This document shows, piece after piece, positions 1 through 7,184 of a DNA stretch of 27,421 nucleotides (within the stretch, counting starts at the first letter, position 1; the number at the start of each line of letters is the position of its first letter). Location of the stretch: NCBI GenBank assembly GCA_900541135.1, contig UQIG01000028.1:1-27421 (forward strand), written 5' to 3'. The position numbers and the translations under genes were made by a program. Source of the DNA: an uncultured Collinsella sp. (GTDB lineage Bacteria; Actinomycetota; Coriobacteriia; Coriobacteriales; Coriobacteriaceae). The notes under the pieces are model-generated. The model was not told the DNA's origin, made no database searches, and saw only the letters and a program-made list of their open reading frames with translations.

Positions 1-1427
1 GCGTGCACCACGGAGTGCTGACGGAACTCCATCTCGACCATGTGGAAGCCGAAGGACTCGACCTGCCAGATGATGGTCTGGACCGGGCCGTAGGCAGCAC
101 GGACGGCACCGCAGGCAGCAAGCGAACGCTGGACGACGCGCAGGTCATCCAGGAACTCGTCGGCGCTGTGGTACATGGTGTCGGTGATACGGCGCACGGT
201 GGCGTTCAGACGGTCGGCCATGACGAGCATGACGGCGCGATGCGGCTCGTGCTCGGAGATCAGCTCGGCGCGGGCCGTGTACTGGGTGCTCATCTCGACC
301 TGATGGTTCCACAGGTTGATGAGCTCGGCCGACGGCTTGCTGTAGGTGGCCTCGAGCGTGAGGTTGCGGCCGATGCGACGGCACTTGTCCTCGAGCTTGA
401 GCACCATGTGGGTGAAGTACTTGGCGGCGACCTCACGGCTCACCTTGGCGGTGACGTTGGGGTTACCGTCGCGGTCGGAACCGATCCAGCTGCCGGGATG
501 GAAGAACGCCGGGCACAGCGGCGGCACGGTACCGGCCTTGTCGCCCAGCACCCAGTCGTCAAAACGACGATAGATGACGGGGATAACGTCGAACAGCGTG
601 TTATCAAAGATGTCGATGATGGTATCGGCTTCCTCGACCGGCGTGGGCTTCTTGAGCGCGATGGGGCTCGTACGCACCAGGGCGTCGATCTCCTGCAGCA
701 TATGGCGCTCGTTCTCCACCAGGTCGGAGCCGCCCAAACGCGGACGCTCCTCCAGCAGGTTGGAGATACGGCGAATCTTGCCCTCGACGGCCTTACGACG
801 GGCCTCGGTGGGATGTGCGGTAAAGACAGGGTGGAACTCGAGCTTGCCGAGCAGCTCATTGGCACCCTCGACGCCCATCTCGTTTACCAACTGGTGATAG
901 GCGACGGTGAGTTCGTTGGCGGGATCGACCTCGGTATCGGTCGATGCGCCGGCCTCGCGCTCGCGCAGCTGCGCCACACGGTAGTTCTCCTCCGACAGGT
1001 TTGCCAAGTGGAAGAAGCTCGTAAAGGCGCGAACGATGACCTGCTGCTTATCAAGCGGCAGGCTGTCAATCAGATCGACGACTTCGCGAAACGCCACGGC
1101 GGTGGGCTCGTCGGCAGTGGGCACGCCCTGTTCGTCAACGGACTCGTCGGCAGCGCGGCTACCGGGGTTGCCAGCATTGGCCACAATCTCGGCTGTCAAA
1201 ATCTTGTCGAACAGGTCCGCGATCTCGGGATCATACTCGCTAAGCACACGACGTTCCAGGCGCAGGAACAGCGCCAGATTATCGCGCAGCTCCTCGGGGA
1301 TCTCGATCTCGGCGAGACGCTCCCTGGACTCGGCATTCGAGCCGATTCGGTTAACGAGGCGGTTGACCACGGCAGCGACGCGCGCCGCGGCTTCGGGTAC
1401 AGACTGGTTGCTTAGGTTCTCAGCCAC
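1..1427 (-). CDS. ppc: phosphoenolpyruvate carboxylase, N-terminal half (runs off the left edge)
   Basis: Phosphoenolpyruvate carboxylase makes oxaloacetate from PEP and bicarbonate, refilling the TCA/succinate branch in the cytoplasm. About 475 codons are visible and the frame is still open at base 1. Reading from the GTG at 1427, the protein has the PEPC signature VFTAHPTEA at residues 201-209, whose His205 is the family's catalytic histidine. It also has GSWIGSDRDGNP at about 312-323, and near the cut edge a FGFHMVEMEFRQHS stretch typical of the barrel. PEPCs are usually about 900 residues, so roughly half is present. Start choice: GTG at 1427 follows GGGAGGAAAC at good spacing. An in-frame ATG at 1439 lies only two bases after AGGAGG, so it is less likely but possible. 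A TATAAT box at 1472-1477 lies just upstream. The family call is secure; only the start is uncertain. Confidence 0.95.
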   Translation of the reverse strand, partial: MAENLSNQSVPEAAARVAAVVNRLVNRIGSNAESRERLAEIEIPEELRDNLALFLRLERRVLSEYDPEIADLFDKILTAEIVANAGNPGSRAADESVDEQGVPTADEPTAVAFREVVDLIDSLPLDKQQVIVRAFTSFFHLANLSEENYRVAQLREREAGASTDTEVDPANELTVAYHQLVNEMGVEGANELLGKLEFHPVFTAHPTEARRKAVEGKIRRISNLLEERPRLGGSDLVENERHMLQEIDALVRTSPIALKKPTPVEEADTIIDIFDNTLFDVIPVIYRRFDDWVLGDKAGTVPPLCPAFFHPGSWIGSDRDGNPNVTAKVSREVAAKYFTHMVLKLEDKCRRIGRNLTLEATYSKPSAELINLWNHQVEMSTQYTARAELISEHEPHRAVMLVMADRLNATVRRITDTMYHSADEFLDDLRVVQRSLAACGAVRAAYGPVQTIIWQVESFGFHMVEMEFRQHSVVH

Positions 1428-1471
1428 GTTTCCTCCCATTCCTCCTTCTATGCACGTAACATGCGGTATTC

Positions 1472-1499
1472 ATTATAGGCGCTTGAGAAATACTTTCGA
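1472..1499 (-). promoter_or_regulatory. ppc promoter (perfect TATAAT -10, TCGAAA -35)
   Basis: On the minus strand a perfect TATAAT lies at 1477-1472. TCGAAA, matching 4 of 6 bases of TTGACA, sits 16 bases upstream at 1499-1494. The predicted transcript starts about 35 bases before the ppc start codon. The -35 region overlaps one arm of an inverted repeat (AAATACTTT at 1488-1496, AAAGTATTT at 1523-1531), which suggests control by a DNA-binding protein. Confidence 0.6.
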
Positions 1500-1574
1500 C
1501 ACTGATTGCGCTTTACCACACAAAAGTATTTTCTGCATTGCAAGGGTTTTTGCCCCAAATGGTCGTATTTCTCG
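1486..1574. repeat. cluster of GAGAAATACTTTC-like motifs upstream of ppc
   Basis: Three related motifs sit in the 258-base gap between hisS and ppc: GAGAAATACTTTC on the plus strand from 1486, AGAAAATACTTTTG on the minus strand near 1535-1522, and GAGAAATACG on the minus strand near 1572-1563. The first two form a 9-base perfect inverted repeat (1488-1496 with 1523-1531) around a 26-base loop. The first overlaps the ppc -35. An operator role is inference. The rest of the gap, 1575-1685, holds only short stems such as CGCATAAATGCG and no convincing hisS terminator. Confidence 0.4.
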
Positions 1575-1685
1575 GTGGGCGGCATATGCAAACGAGGGCA
1601 TTCCGCATAAATGCGAAACACCCCCGTAACAATAGCTCGTCGCGAGCGGGACATGTTAGCGGGTCCGCAGCTCAAAAATCATGCG

Positions 1686-2999
1686 CTACAGACGCTCGCG
1701 AACCGCCTCGACGACGTTGGCCAGATCGGCAAGAACCTCTTCGTGGCTCTCCATGTCGCGCACCTTGACCTTGCCGGCGGCAAGCTCGTCGCCGCCCAGG
1801 ACCAAGATGAGCTTGGCGCCCACCTTATCGGCCTGCTTAAACTGGGCTTTGAGCGAACGGCCCTGATAGTCGGCCTCGGTCACGATGCCTGCGGCGCGAA
1901 GCTCCTGCGTAATGGCAAAGACGTTCTGGCGCAGCTCCTTGCCTGCGTTGGCGACATAGACGCACGGGGCCTCCTCGGCACCCAGATCGCTGCCAAAGGC
2001 CTGCAGGGCCAGCAGGGCGCGCTCAAAACCGACGGCAAAGCCGACGCCTGCCGTGGGCTTGCCACCCTCGAGCTCGACCAGGCCGTCGTAGCGGCCGCCG
2101 CCGCCGATGGAGCCGACGCCGGCGCCAGGGGCCTCGACCTCAAAGACAGTACGGGTGTAGTAGTCCAGGCCGCGCACCAAGGTGGGATCCTCGACATACT
2201 CGATACCGGCGGTATCCAAATAGCGCTTGACCTGCTCGTAGTGCTCGCGGCACTCGTCGCACAGGTTGTCGCCCATCAGCGGGGCGTCGGCCATGATCTC
2301 ACGGCAATGGTCGTTCTTGCAGTCGAAGGCGCGCAGCGGGTTGAGCTCGGCGCGCTCGCGGCACTCGTCACACATCTCGTCTGCGTGATCGAGGATGAAC
2401 TGCTTGACCTGCTCGCGGTAAGCCGGACGGCACTGGGCGTCACCCATCGAGTTGATGAGCAGACGAAGCTTGGAAAGATCGAAGCCCAGGCGCTTGTAGA
2501 ACTCCATGAGCATGATGATGCACTCGGCGTCTGCCGCCGGATCGGGAGCGCCGAGCCACTCGATGCCCACCTGGTGGAACTGGCGCAGGCGGCCCTTCTG
2601 GGGACGCTCGCCGCGGAACATGGCCTCGGCGTAGTAAGCCTTAAACGGCGTGGAGCCCTGGGGCACCAGATTGTTCTCGACGACGGCGCGCACCACGCCG
2701 GCCGTGCCCTCGGGGCGAAGTGCCAGGCGCTGCTTGGGCTTGAGTTTGGTGTCGGTGCCCTCGGTAAAGACGCGCTCCAGGTTGGCACCGCTGAACACGC
2801 GGAACATTTCCTTGCGCACGACGTCGGTCGACTGGCCGATACCGTGGACAAACACGTCAACCTGCTCGATCGCGGGCGTCTCGATGGGTTTAAAACCAAA
2901 CGGCTCGAACACGCCGGCCGCAATCTGTTGCATCTTTTGCCAGGCGCGCATCTCGGCGCCGATAAGGTCGCGGGTTCCCTCCGCCTTCTGTGCCTGCAT
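1686..2999 (-). CDS. hisS: histidine--tRNA ligase
   Basis: Class II histidyl-tRNA synthetase charges tRNA-His with histidine in the cytoplasm. The 437-residue protein starts at the ATG at 2999, preceded by AAAGG nine bases upstream. A TTG two codons earlier (3005) is in frame but sits too close to that site. Motif 2 (LRPEGTAGVVRA) is at 94-105, the histidine-binding LVRGLDYYTRTVFE at 254-267, then GGGRYDGL, and motif 3 (GVGFAVGFERALL) in the C-terminal part of the catalytic domain, followed by the anticodon-binding domain. An insertion holds three cysteine pairs, C200/C203, C217/C222 and C237/C240, which resembles a zinc-binding knuckle; metal binding is inferred. Length is normal for the family. 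Its own TATAAT lies 43 bases upstream, leaving no room for a T-box leader. Confidence 0.97.
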   Translation of the reverse strand: MQAQKAEGTRDLIGAEMRAWQKMQQIAAGVFEPFGFKPIETPAIEQVDVFVHGIGQSTDVVRKEMFRVFSGANLERVFTEGTDTKLKPKQRLALRPEGTAGVVRAVVENNLVPQGSTPFKAYYAEAMFRGERPQKGRLRQFHQVGIEWLGAPDPAADAECIIMLMEFYKRLGFDLSKLRLLINSMGDAQCRPAYREQVKQFILDHADEMCDECRERAELNPLRAFDCKNDHCREIMADAPLMGDNLCDECREHYEQVKRYLDTAGIEYVEDPTLVRGLDYYTRTVFEVEAPGAGVGSIGGGGRYDGLVELEGGKPTAGVGFAVGFERALLALQAFGSDLGAEEAPCVYVANAGKELRQNVFAITQELRAAGIVTEADYQGRSLKAQFKQADKVGAKLILVLGGDELAAGKVKVRDMESHEEVLADLANVVEAVRERL

Positions 3000-3041
3000 G
3001 GGCAAACACCTTTCTTTTGTATCGCGTCATAGGTAGTGGAC

Positions 3042-3047
3042 ATTATA
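3042..3047 (-). promoter_or_regulatory. hisS -10 box (TATAAT)
   Basis: A perfect TATAAT reads on the minus strand at 3047-3042, so the predicted hisS leader is only about 35 bases. No good -35 lies at 16-18 bases, because that position falls at the base of the large hairpin at 3065-3124. Promoter strength may therefore depend on another factor or an extended element. Confidence 0.5.
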
Positions 3048-3064
3048 CGGCACAAAGCAGCAAC

Positions 3065-3124
3065 GCGGCGGCGCGCCTGACCGAACGAGGGTATGGGGAC
3101 TCGTTCGGCCAGACGCGCCGCCGC
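3065..3124 (-). terminator. 25-bp-arm hairpin after the MFS gene
   Basis: Arms 3065-3089 and 3100-3124 pair over 25 positions with only two mismatches (G:U-compatible on one strand), around a 10-base loop. The stem starts 37 bases after the transporter stop codon. No U-tract follows on either strand, so it is an atypical terminator or an RNA-processing/stability element rather than a textbook one. It directly abuts the hisS promoter. Confidence 0.55.
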
Positions 3125-3161
3125 GGACGAAGCGGACAAGCGGCGATGCGCTTTGGCCTAC

Positions 3162-4466
3162 CTACTCCCCCGCCACGCTCGCGCGCAGCTTGGCGGCGAT
3201 GGGCTCGGATGCCAGCAGGAACACGAGCATGACCACGGAGCACGCCAGGCACACAATCCAGGCGCTCGCAAAGGAGCCCGTGGCATCGAACAGCACGCCC
3301 GAGACAATAGCGCCCACGGTGCCGCCGACCATCTCGAGCGAGGTAATGGTGCCCGTGACCTTGCCGAGGTCGGCCATGCCAAACTGCTTGGACGCGGCAA
3401 TGGTAGGCGTGATAGTGCCCATGCACGTTCCGACACCAAAGCTCACGGCAGCCACGATGGGACCAAGATCGGTCGCGGGGAAGCACAGGGCGACGCAGGC
3501 GATAATGCACGCAATGGAGCCAAGGATATTGCCAAAGCGCAGACCAAAGCGGTCATAGATCGCACCGAGCGAAATCTTGGCGATAACGACGGTGACCATG
3601 TAGGCCGAAAGCACGGTACCTGCCCACATGGGATCGTGGCCGCCCGTGACGATCTTGGCGCCGTTGACGGTAACACTCGTCATGTTGGTGACCTGGTTGG
3701 GCAAGATGGCGCCGTTAACGAGACCCATAAAGAGGAAGGCGACGACGAGCAGCCAAAACGCCGGGCTCTTCTTGATACGAGACCAGCCGACGCTAACCTC
3801 GGGCGCCGTGTGCTCGTCCTTGTCGCCAGCCGTCGAGACGGACGGATCGCCCGGGTTCTCGCCGAGCGGCTTAAGGCCGATCTCGGAAGGCTTGGTGCGG
3901 AAGGAGTAAGCCGTGATGGGCAGTGCCGCCACCATGCAGACGGCAGCGAGTACCAGGAACGCAGAGCGCCAGCCCACACTCACGATAAGAGAGCTCACGA
4001 TCGGCGAGAGAATGGCGCCGCCAAAGCCCGAACCCGAAAGTGCGATGGAAATGGCAAGGCCGCGCTTGGCCGTAAACCAGTTGGCGGTCACAAGGCTGAT
4101 GAGCAGGCGGGTCGAGGCCACAGCGAAGCAGCCCGAAACGGCAAAGAGCACGTAGACCTGCCACAGCTCACCGACAAAGCTCATGCCAGCAAGCACCGCC
4201 GAGGTAGCGATAACGGTGAGCGAGCCCAATACGCGGCCACTCACCTTATCGGCAACATGGCCGATAACGAGCGAACCCACGACGCTCACTACGGTGGAGA
4301 TGGCATTGGAGATGTTGTACTGCGCAAGGGAAATGCCCAGGTCGCTGACGATCAGCGGCTGGAATAGGCTCATGCAGTTGACGAAAATCGTGTAGCACGT
4401 GGCCATGATCACGAAGCCGGAGGCCACCACGAGCCAGCCGGGGAAGAACTTACGCTGCTGGGGCAT
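3162..4466 (-). CDS. MFS transporter, likely oxalate/formate or monocarboxylate antiporter type
   Basis: The 434-residue protein has about 12 hydrophobic segments and a charged central loop (around residues 205-240, rich in Asp, Glu and Lys) dividing two six-helix halves, the standard major facilitator layout. The opening PGWLVVASGFVIMATCY with FQPLIVSDLGIS resembles transporters annotated as OFA/MCT-like carboxylate carriers. The substrate cannot be read from sequence. Start: ATG at 4466 with AAGGAG six bases upstream. It lies downstream of the M20 amidohydrolase on the same strand, with a long hairpin in the 122-base gap. This suggests one uptake-and-cleavage unit with reduced expression of the second gene; that link is inference. 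Alternative: a transporter for another small organic anion. Confidence 0.85.
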   Translation of the reverse strand: MPQQRKFFPGWLVVASGFVIMATCYTIFVNCMSLFQPLIVSDLGISLAQYNISNAISTVVSVVGSLVIGHVADKVSGRVLGSLTVIATSAVLAGMSFVGELWQVYVLFAVSGCFAVASTRLLISLVTANWFTAKRGLAISIALSGSGFGGAILSPIVSSLIVSVGWRSAFLVLAAVCMVAALPITAYSFRTKPSEIGLKPLGENPGDPSVSTAGDKDEHTAPEVSVGWSRIKKSPAFWLLVVAFLFMGLVNGAILPNQVTNMTSVTVNGAKIVTGGHDPMWAGTVLSAYMVTVVIAKISLGAIYDRFGLRFGNILGSIACIIACVALCFPATDLGPIVAAVSFGVGTCMGTITPTIAASKQFGMADLGKVTGTITSLEMVGGTVGAIVSGVLFDATGSFASAWIVCLACSVVMLVFLLASEPIAAKLRASVAGE

Positions 4467-4505
4467 ACTGCTCCTTATTTAACAAACGAATAGCCGGCGC
4501 AGGGG

Positions 4506-4595
4506 CCGGTAGTGCCCAAGATTGCCTTGAAAGACAAGGGCATAGGCCTTACGGCCATGCCCGCAGGCTTGAAAGGCAAGGTTGGGTGCTACCGG
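4506..4595. repeat. long imperfect hairpin, copy 1 of the GGCATAG-apex repeat family
   Basis: Arms CCGGTAG (4506-4512) and CTACCGG (4589-4595), TTGCCTT (4522-4528) and AAGGCAA (4573-4579), and apex GGGCATAGGCC with GGCCATGCCC (4538-4562) form a nearly continuous imperfect hairpin of about 43-base arms. The outer right arm contains the TAG stop of the amidohydrolase (4589-4591). The same apex sequence recurs at 12478-12502. It may act as a processing or partial termination element between the amidohydrolase and transporter genes. There is no U-tract. Confidence 0.65.
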
Positions 4596-5884
4596 TGGTC
4601 GGCGATATAGCCCAAAGCGACGGCGGTATAGGCCGCGGCGCCGAGCGGCAGCTCGGCATCGTTAAAACGTGCCTTGGGATGGTGCTGGGCAAAGCGTTCG
4701 TCCGTGTCGGTTACGGCCGCGCCCACGGTAAAGTACGCACTCGGAATCTCGCTCGAGATAAGCGCAAAGTCCTCACTCGCCATGGCATGGAAAAGCGGCA
4801 AGAAAGCCGCCTTGGGCAGCACTGCGCCCACGTAGCCAAGCGACGCCTGAGTCATATCGCTGTCGAGTACAAGCGGCGGAACATCCGAAAGCGTCTCGAT
4901 GGTCGCCGGCGTACGATATGTTGCGGCAACGCCGTTAACGACCTCCGCGATGCGGGTCTTTAGGTGAGCTATGAGCTCGACATCGAAGCCACGCAGCGTT
5001 CCCTCGAGCACGCAGGTGTCGGGGATGACGTTGGCCGCCAAGCCGCTAGCAAACTTACCAACGGTAAGTGCGACTTCCTTGGCCGCCGGCACCTCGCGGG
5101 AGATGAGCTCCTGGAGCGCCAGGTGCACATGGACGCCGGCCGTAATGGGGTCGATGCAGATCTCGGGGCTGGAACCGTGGCCGCCCTTGCCCTGGAGCGT
5201 GATGCGGAAACCGTACACGCCCGAGAGCGCCGGGCTGCCGTAGAGCACCAGGCCAAGCGGCGACTGGCTGTTGACATGCATGGCGAAGGCCGCCTGAGGG
5301 CGCGGGTTCTGCAGCAGACCGTCGGCGATGGCGGCGCGGGCACCCTCAAAGGTTTCCTCGCCCGGCTGGAACAGCAACTTAACCGTAGCGTTGGCATCAA
5401 CAAGCTCTGCCTCGCGCGCTTTGAGCATACGAGCCGCACCAAGCAGCGCCGTCGCGTGCATATCGTGACCGCAAGCGTGCATGCAGCCGTTGGTGGATGC
5501 AAAGGGCTCGCCGGATTCCTCGGCAACGGGCAGGGCGTCCATGTCGCCACGCAGCATGATGACCGTACCGGCCTGCTCATTCGTGCAGATGCCATTGCCT
5601 TGGGCCGCGGCGGCACCGGCGCCGACAAGGCCCACAACGCAGGAACCATCGACGAGCGTAGCAAATGGGATGTCCATCTCGGTCAGGCGCGCTTGGATAT
5701 ACGTAGAGGTCTGCGGGAGGCTATTACCCAGCTCGGGCATCTGATGTAAATCGTGTCGCCACGCAGCGAGCTCGTCTGCAAAAGCCTGAGCTTCTGCAAC
5801 AAGACCGTCACCGATAGCGGTCTGCGCCGCCGCGGTGGCCTTGGGCGCTGATTGCGGTTGAAGATCGGACAGTGCTGGTGCCAT
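4589..5884 (-). CDS. M20 family amidohydrolase (N-acyl-amino-acid / hippurate hydrolase-like)
   Basis: A zinc-type amidohydrolase of peptidase family M20 (M20D-like) that would release an acyl group from N-acyl amino acids or cleave small peptide-like amides. The 431-residue product starts at ATG 5884, seven bases after GGAGGG; an upstream in-frame ATG at 5938 lacks this site and lies in the promoter region. Metal-site motifs are RGDMDALPV (112-120), HACGHDMHAT (Cys138, His140, His143), QPGEE (173-177), AMH (His193), and near the C-terminus HHPKARFND, which supplies the last ligand in this family. GKGGHGSSPE (222-231) marks the dimerisation domain with its conserved glycine/histidine turn. 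Length is slightly over the usual 390-400 because of a 30-residue Ala-rich N-terminus. It probably works with the downstream MFS carrier. The true substrate is unknown. Confidence 0.9.
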   Translation of the reverse strand: MAPALSDLQPQSAPKATAAAQTAIGDGLVAEAQAFADELAAWRHDLHQMPELGNSLPQTSTYIQARLTEMDIPFATLVDGSCVVGLVGAGAAAAQGNGICTNEQAGTVIMLRGDMDALPVAEESGEPFASTNGCMHACGHDMHATALLGAARMLKAREAELVDANATVKLLFQPGEETFEGARAAIADGLLQNPRPQAAFAMHVNSQSPLGLVLYGSPALSGVYGFRITLQGKGGHGSSPEICIDPITAGVHVHLALQELISREVPAAKEVALTVGKFASGLAANVIPDTCVLEGTLRGFDVELIAHLKTRIAEVVNGVAATYRTPATIETLSDVPPLVLDSDMTQASLGYVGAVLPKAAFLPLFHAMASEDFALISSEIPSAYFTVGAAVTDTDERFAQHHPKARFNDAELPLGAAAYTAVALGYIADHR

Positions 5885-5914
5885 AGATGCCCTCCAGTAA
5901 CGTTTTTGCAGCAA

Positions 5915-5936
5915 GCACTTTGATAGCATAAAGTGC
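5915..5936. promoter_or_regulatory. operator-like palindrome upstream of the amidohydrolase
   Basis: GCACTTT and AAAGTGC form perfect 7-base arms around GATAGCAT, 31 bases upstream of the start codon, within the region where the promoter must lie. A weak TATGCT -10 on the minus strand falls inside it. This fits a repressor site controlling the amidohydrolase/transporter pair. No regulator gene is adjacent, so the binding protein is unknown. Confidence 0.4.
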
Positions 5937-5962
5937 AAGGTACTACTTTAAGGGCGACGCAT

Positions 5963-5988
5963 AAAAAATGCCGCCCCGGGAGGCGGCG
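5963..5988 (-). terminator. rho-independent terminator of the EamA gene
   Basis: On the minus strand, just after the permease stop, GCCGCC and GGCGGC pair around TCCCGG and are followed by AT and a run of six T. It separates the permease from the amidohydrolase transcript. Confidence 0.85.
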
Positions 5989-5999
5989 CAACAAATTGT

Positions 6000-6983
6000 T
6001 TACAATTGCGGACGCGGCTTTCGACGCAAAAAATCGAAATGCGTCTCGCTCAAGATAATCGAAAGAAAGATGAGCGCGAAGCCGGCGAGCAGGCGCGAGG
6101 TGAGCGCCTCCCCCATCAGCAGCACCGAGAACAGCACACCCGAAGGCGACTCCATCGAAAGGAGCAGCGAGCCCGCTGAGGCCGGGACATGCGCCAGGCC
6201 GACGTTTTGGATGAGCAGAGCCACACACGTACAGCCCACCGATAGAAACGCCATCGCGCTGATAAAGCTCGGCGTCCACACGGACAGAGGCGCTTGGGTC
6301 TCGAATAGCAGCGACGTTGCCAGGCTCAGCACGCCGTTGCCCACAAACATCCAAAACGTGATGACGTTGATGTCCATTTTGCGACCGTACTTGGCAGTCA
6401 CCGCCATCTGGATGGCGAAAAAGACCGCACCCGCCAGCGTAATGACATCACCGATGTTGAATTCAACGCTATCGAGCGCCACCAAGCCAATGCCCGCCAA
6501 GCACAGCAGCGCCGCGCCCAGGTTATAGCGGGTGAGTTTTTCGCCGCTCAGAAAATAGCTCGCGAACGGCACAACGATGCAATACGTGCCCGTCAAAAAA
6601 GCATTCTTGCCCGCCGTGGTGTGCGCCAGACCGACTGTCTGCAGGGCGTAGGCGGCCCACATAAGTGCGCCCATGCCAAGTCCGACGATAAGGTTGCGGG
6701 CGTTGAGGTGCGCGATGATGCGCTTGTGGAAGATGAAAAACATGACCAACGCCGCAGGCAGAAAGCGCACGTAGAGCAGTTCGAACACCGGAATGGTGTC
6801 GAGCGCGTCCTTCATGGTCGTAAAGGAGTAGCCCCAGACGACTGCCACCGAAAGCAGCAGGACTTTCCAGAACAGCGGCGAGCGAGCGCCGGCGCCGCGG
6901 GAGGTGCCGCCCGCGCCCAGGTCCTCGCGAGCAACAGGGCTATCGGGCATCATTTCGATATTGTCAGTGGCATGCTGGGCCAT
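6000..6983 (-). CDS. EamA/DMT-superfamily permease
   Basis: The 327-residue protein contains about ten hydrophobic helices arranged as two repeated EamA halves, the layout of drug/metabolite transporter superfamily permeases that export amino acids or metabolites. The first half begins VVWGYSFTTMKDALDTIPVFELLYVRF after a 38-residue polar N-terminus. The second half ends in the typical APASAGSLLLSMESPSGVLFSVLLMGE-like segment. The start at ATG 6983 is preceded by GAGG at eight bases. It sits alone between terminators at 5963-5988 and 7051-7090, so it is probably monocistronic. TTGACC at 7052-7047 could be its -35, but no good -10 follows at 17 bases. Substrate is not predictable. Confidence 0.9.
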   Translation of the reverse strand: MAQHATDNIEMMPDSPVAREDLGAGGTSRGAGARSPLFWKVLLLSVAVVWGYSFTTMKDALDTIPVFELLYVRFLPAALVMFFIFHKRIIAHLNARNLIVGLGMGALMWAAYALQTVGLAHTTAGKNAFLTGTYCIVVPFASYFLSGEKLTRYNLGAALLCLAGIGLVALDSVEFNIGDVITLAGAVFFAIQMAVTAKYGRKMDINVITFWMFVGNGVLSLATSLLFETQAPLSVWTPSFISAMAFLSVGCTCVALLIQNVGLAHVPASAGSLLLSMESPSGVLFSVLLMGEALTSRLLAGFALIFLSIILSETHFDFLRRKPRPQL

Positions 6984-7050
6984 AGGGCATCCTCGCGCTC
7001 AATCTGGGCGTGGTGTCCGCACGCGCATGGCTGCGTGCCGCCTCATGGTC

Positions 7051-7090
7051 AAATAAAAGCAGGGCGCACCGGACCCCCGGCACGCCCCGC
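7051..7090 (-). terminator. rho-independent terminator of the YhgE/Pip pair
   Basis: On the minus strand GCGGGGCG-TG-CCGG and CCGG-TG-CGCCCTGC form a GC-rich stem with a small TG/TG internal loop, followed by TTTTATTT. It lies 95 bases after the YhgE stop. The 94 bases in between show no gene. Confidence 0.75.
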
Positions 7091-7184
7091 TACTGTAGCA
7101 ACAACCAAGCAGCCCGTGCAATTCACTACGCTAAAGCATCGGGTTGGAAGATCTCGATGTTCCGACGGCGTTTACGTTGCTGAA

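Noticed and set aside
3..1415. 470-residue plus-strand open frame opposite ppc
   Set aside because: It is a mirror frame of the PEP carboxylase gene. The minus strand carries the catalytic PEPC motifs and a promoter; this frame has neither.
1448..1675. 75-residue minus-strand frame with a repeated QCRKYF
   Set aside because: The repeated peptide comes from the repeated DNA motif upstream of ppc, and the frame overlaps the ppc promoter. No ribosome site is seen.
2999..3047. T-box riboswitch for hisS
   Set aside because: The TATAAT leaves a leader of only about 35 bases, and no T-box core sequence is visible.
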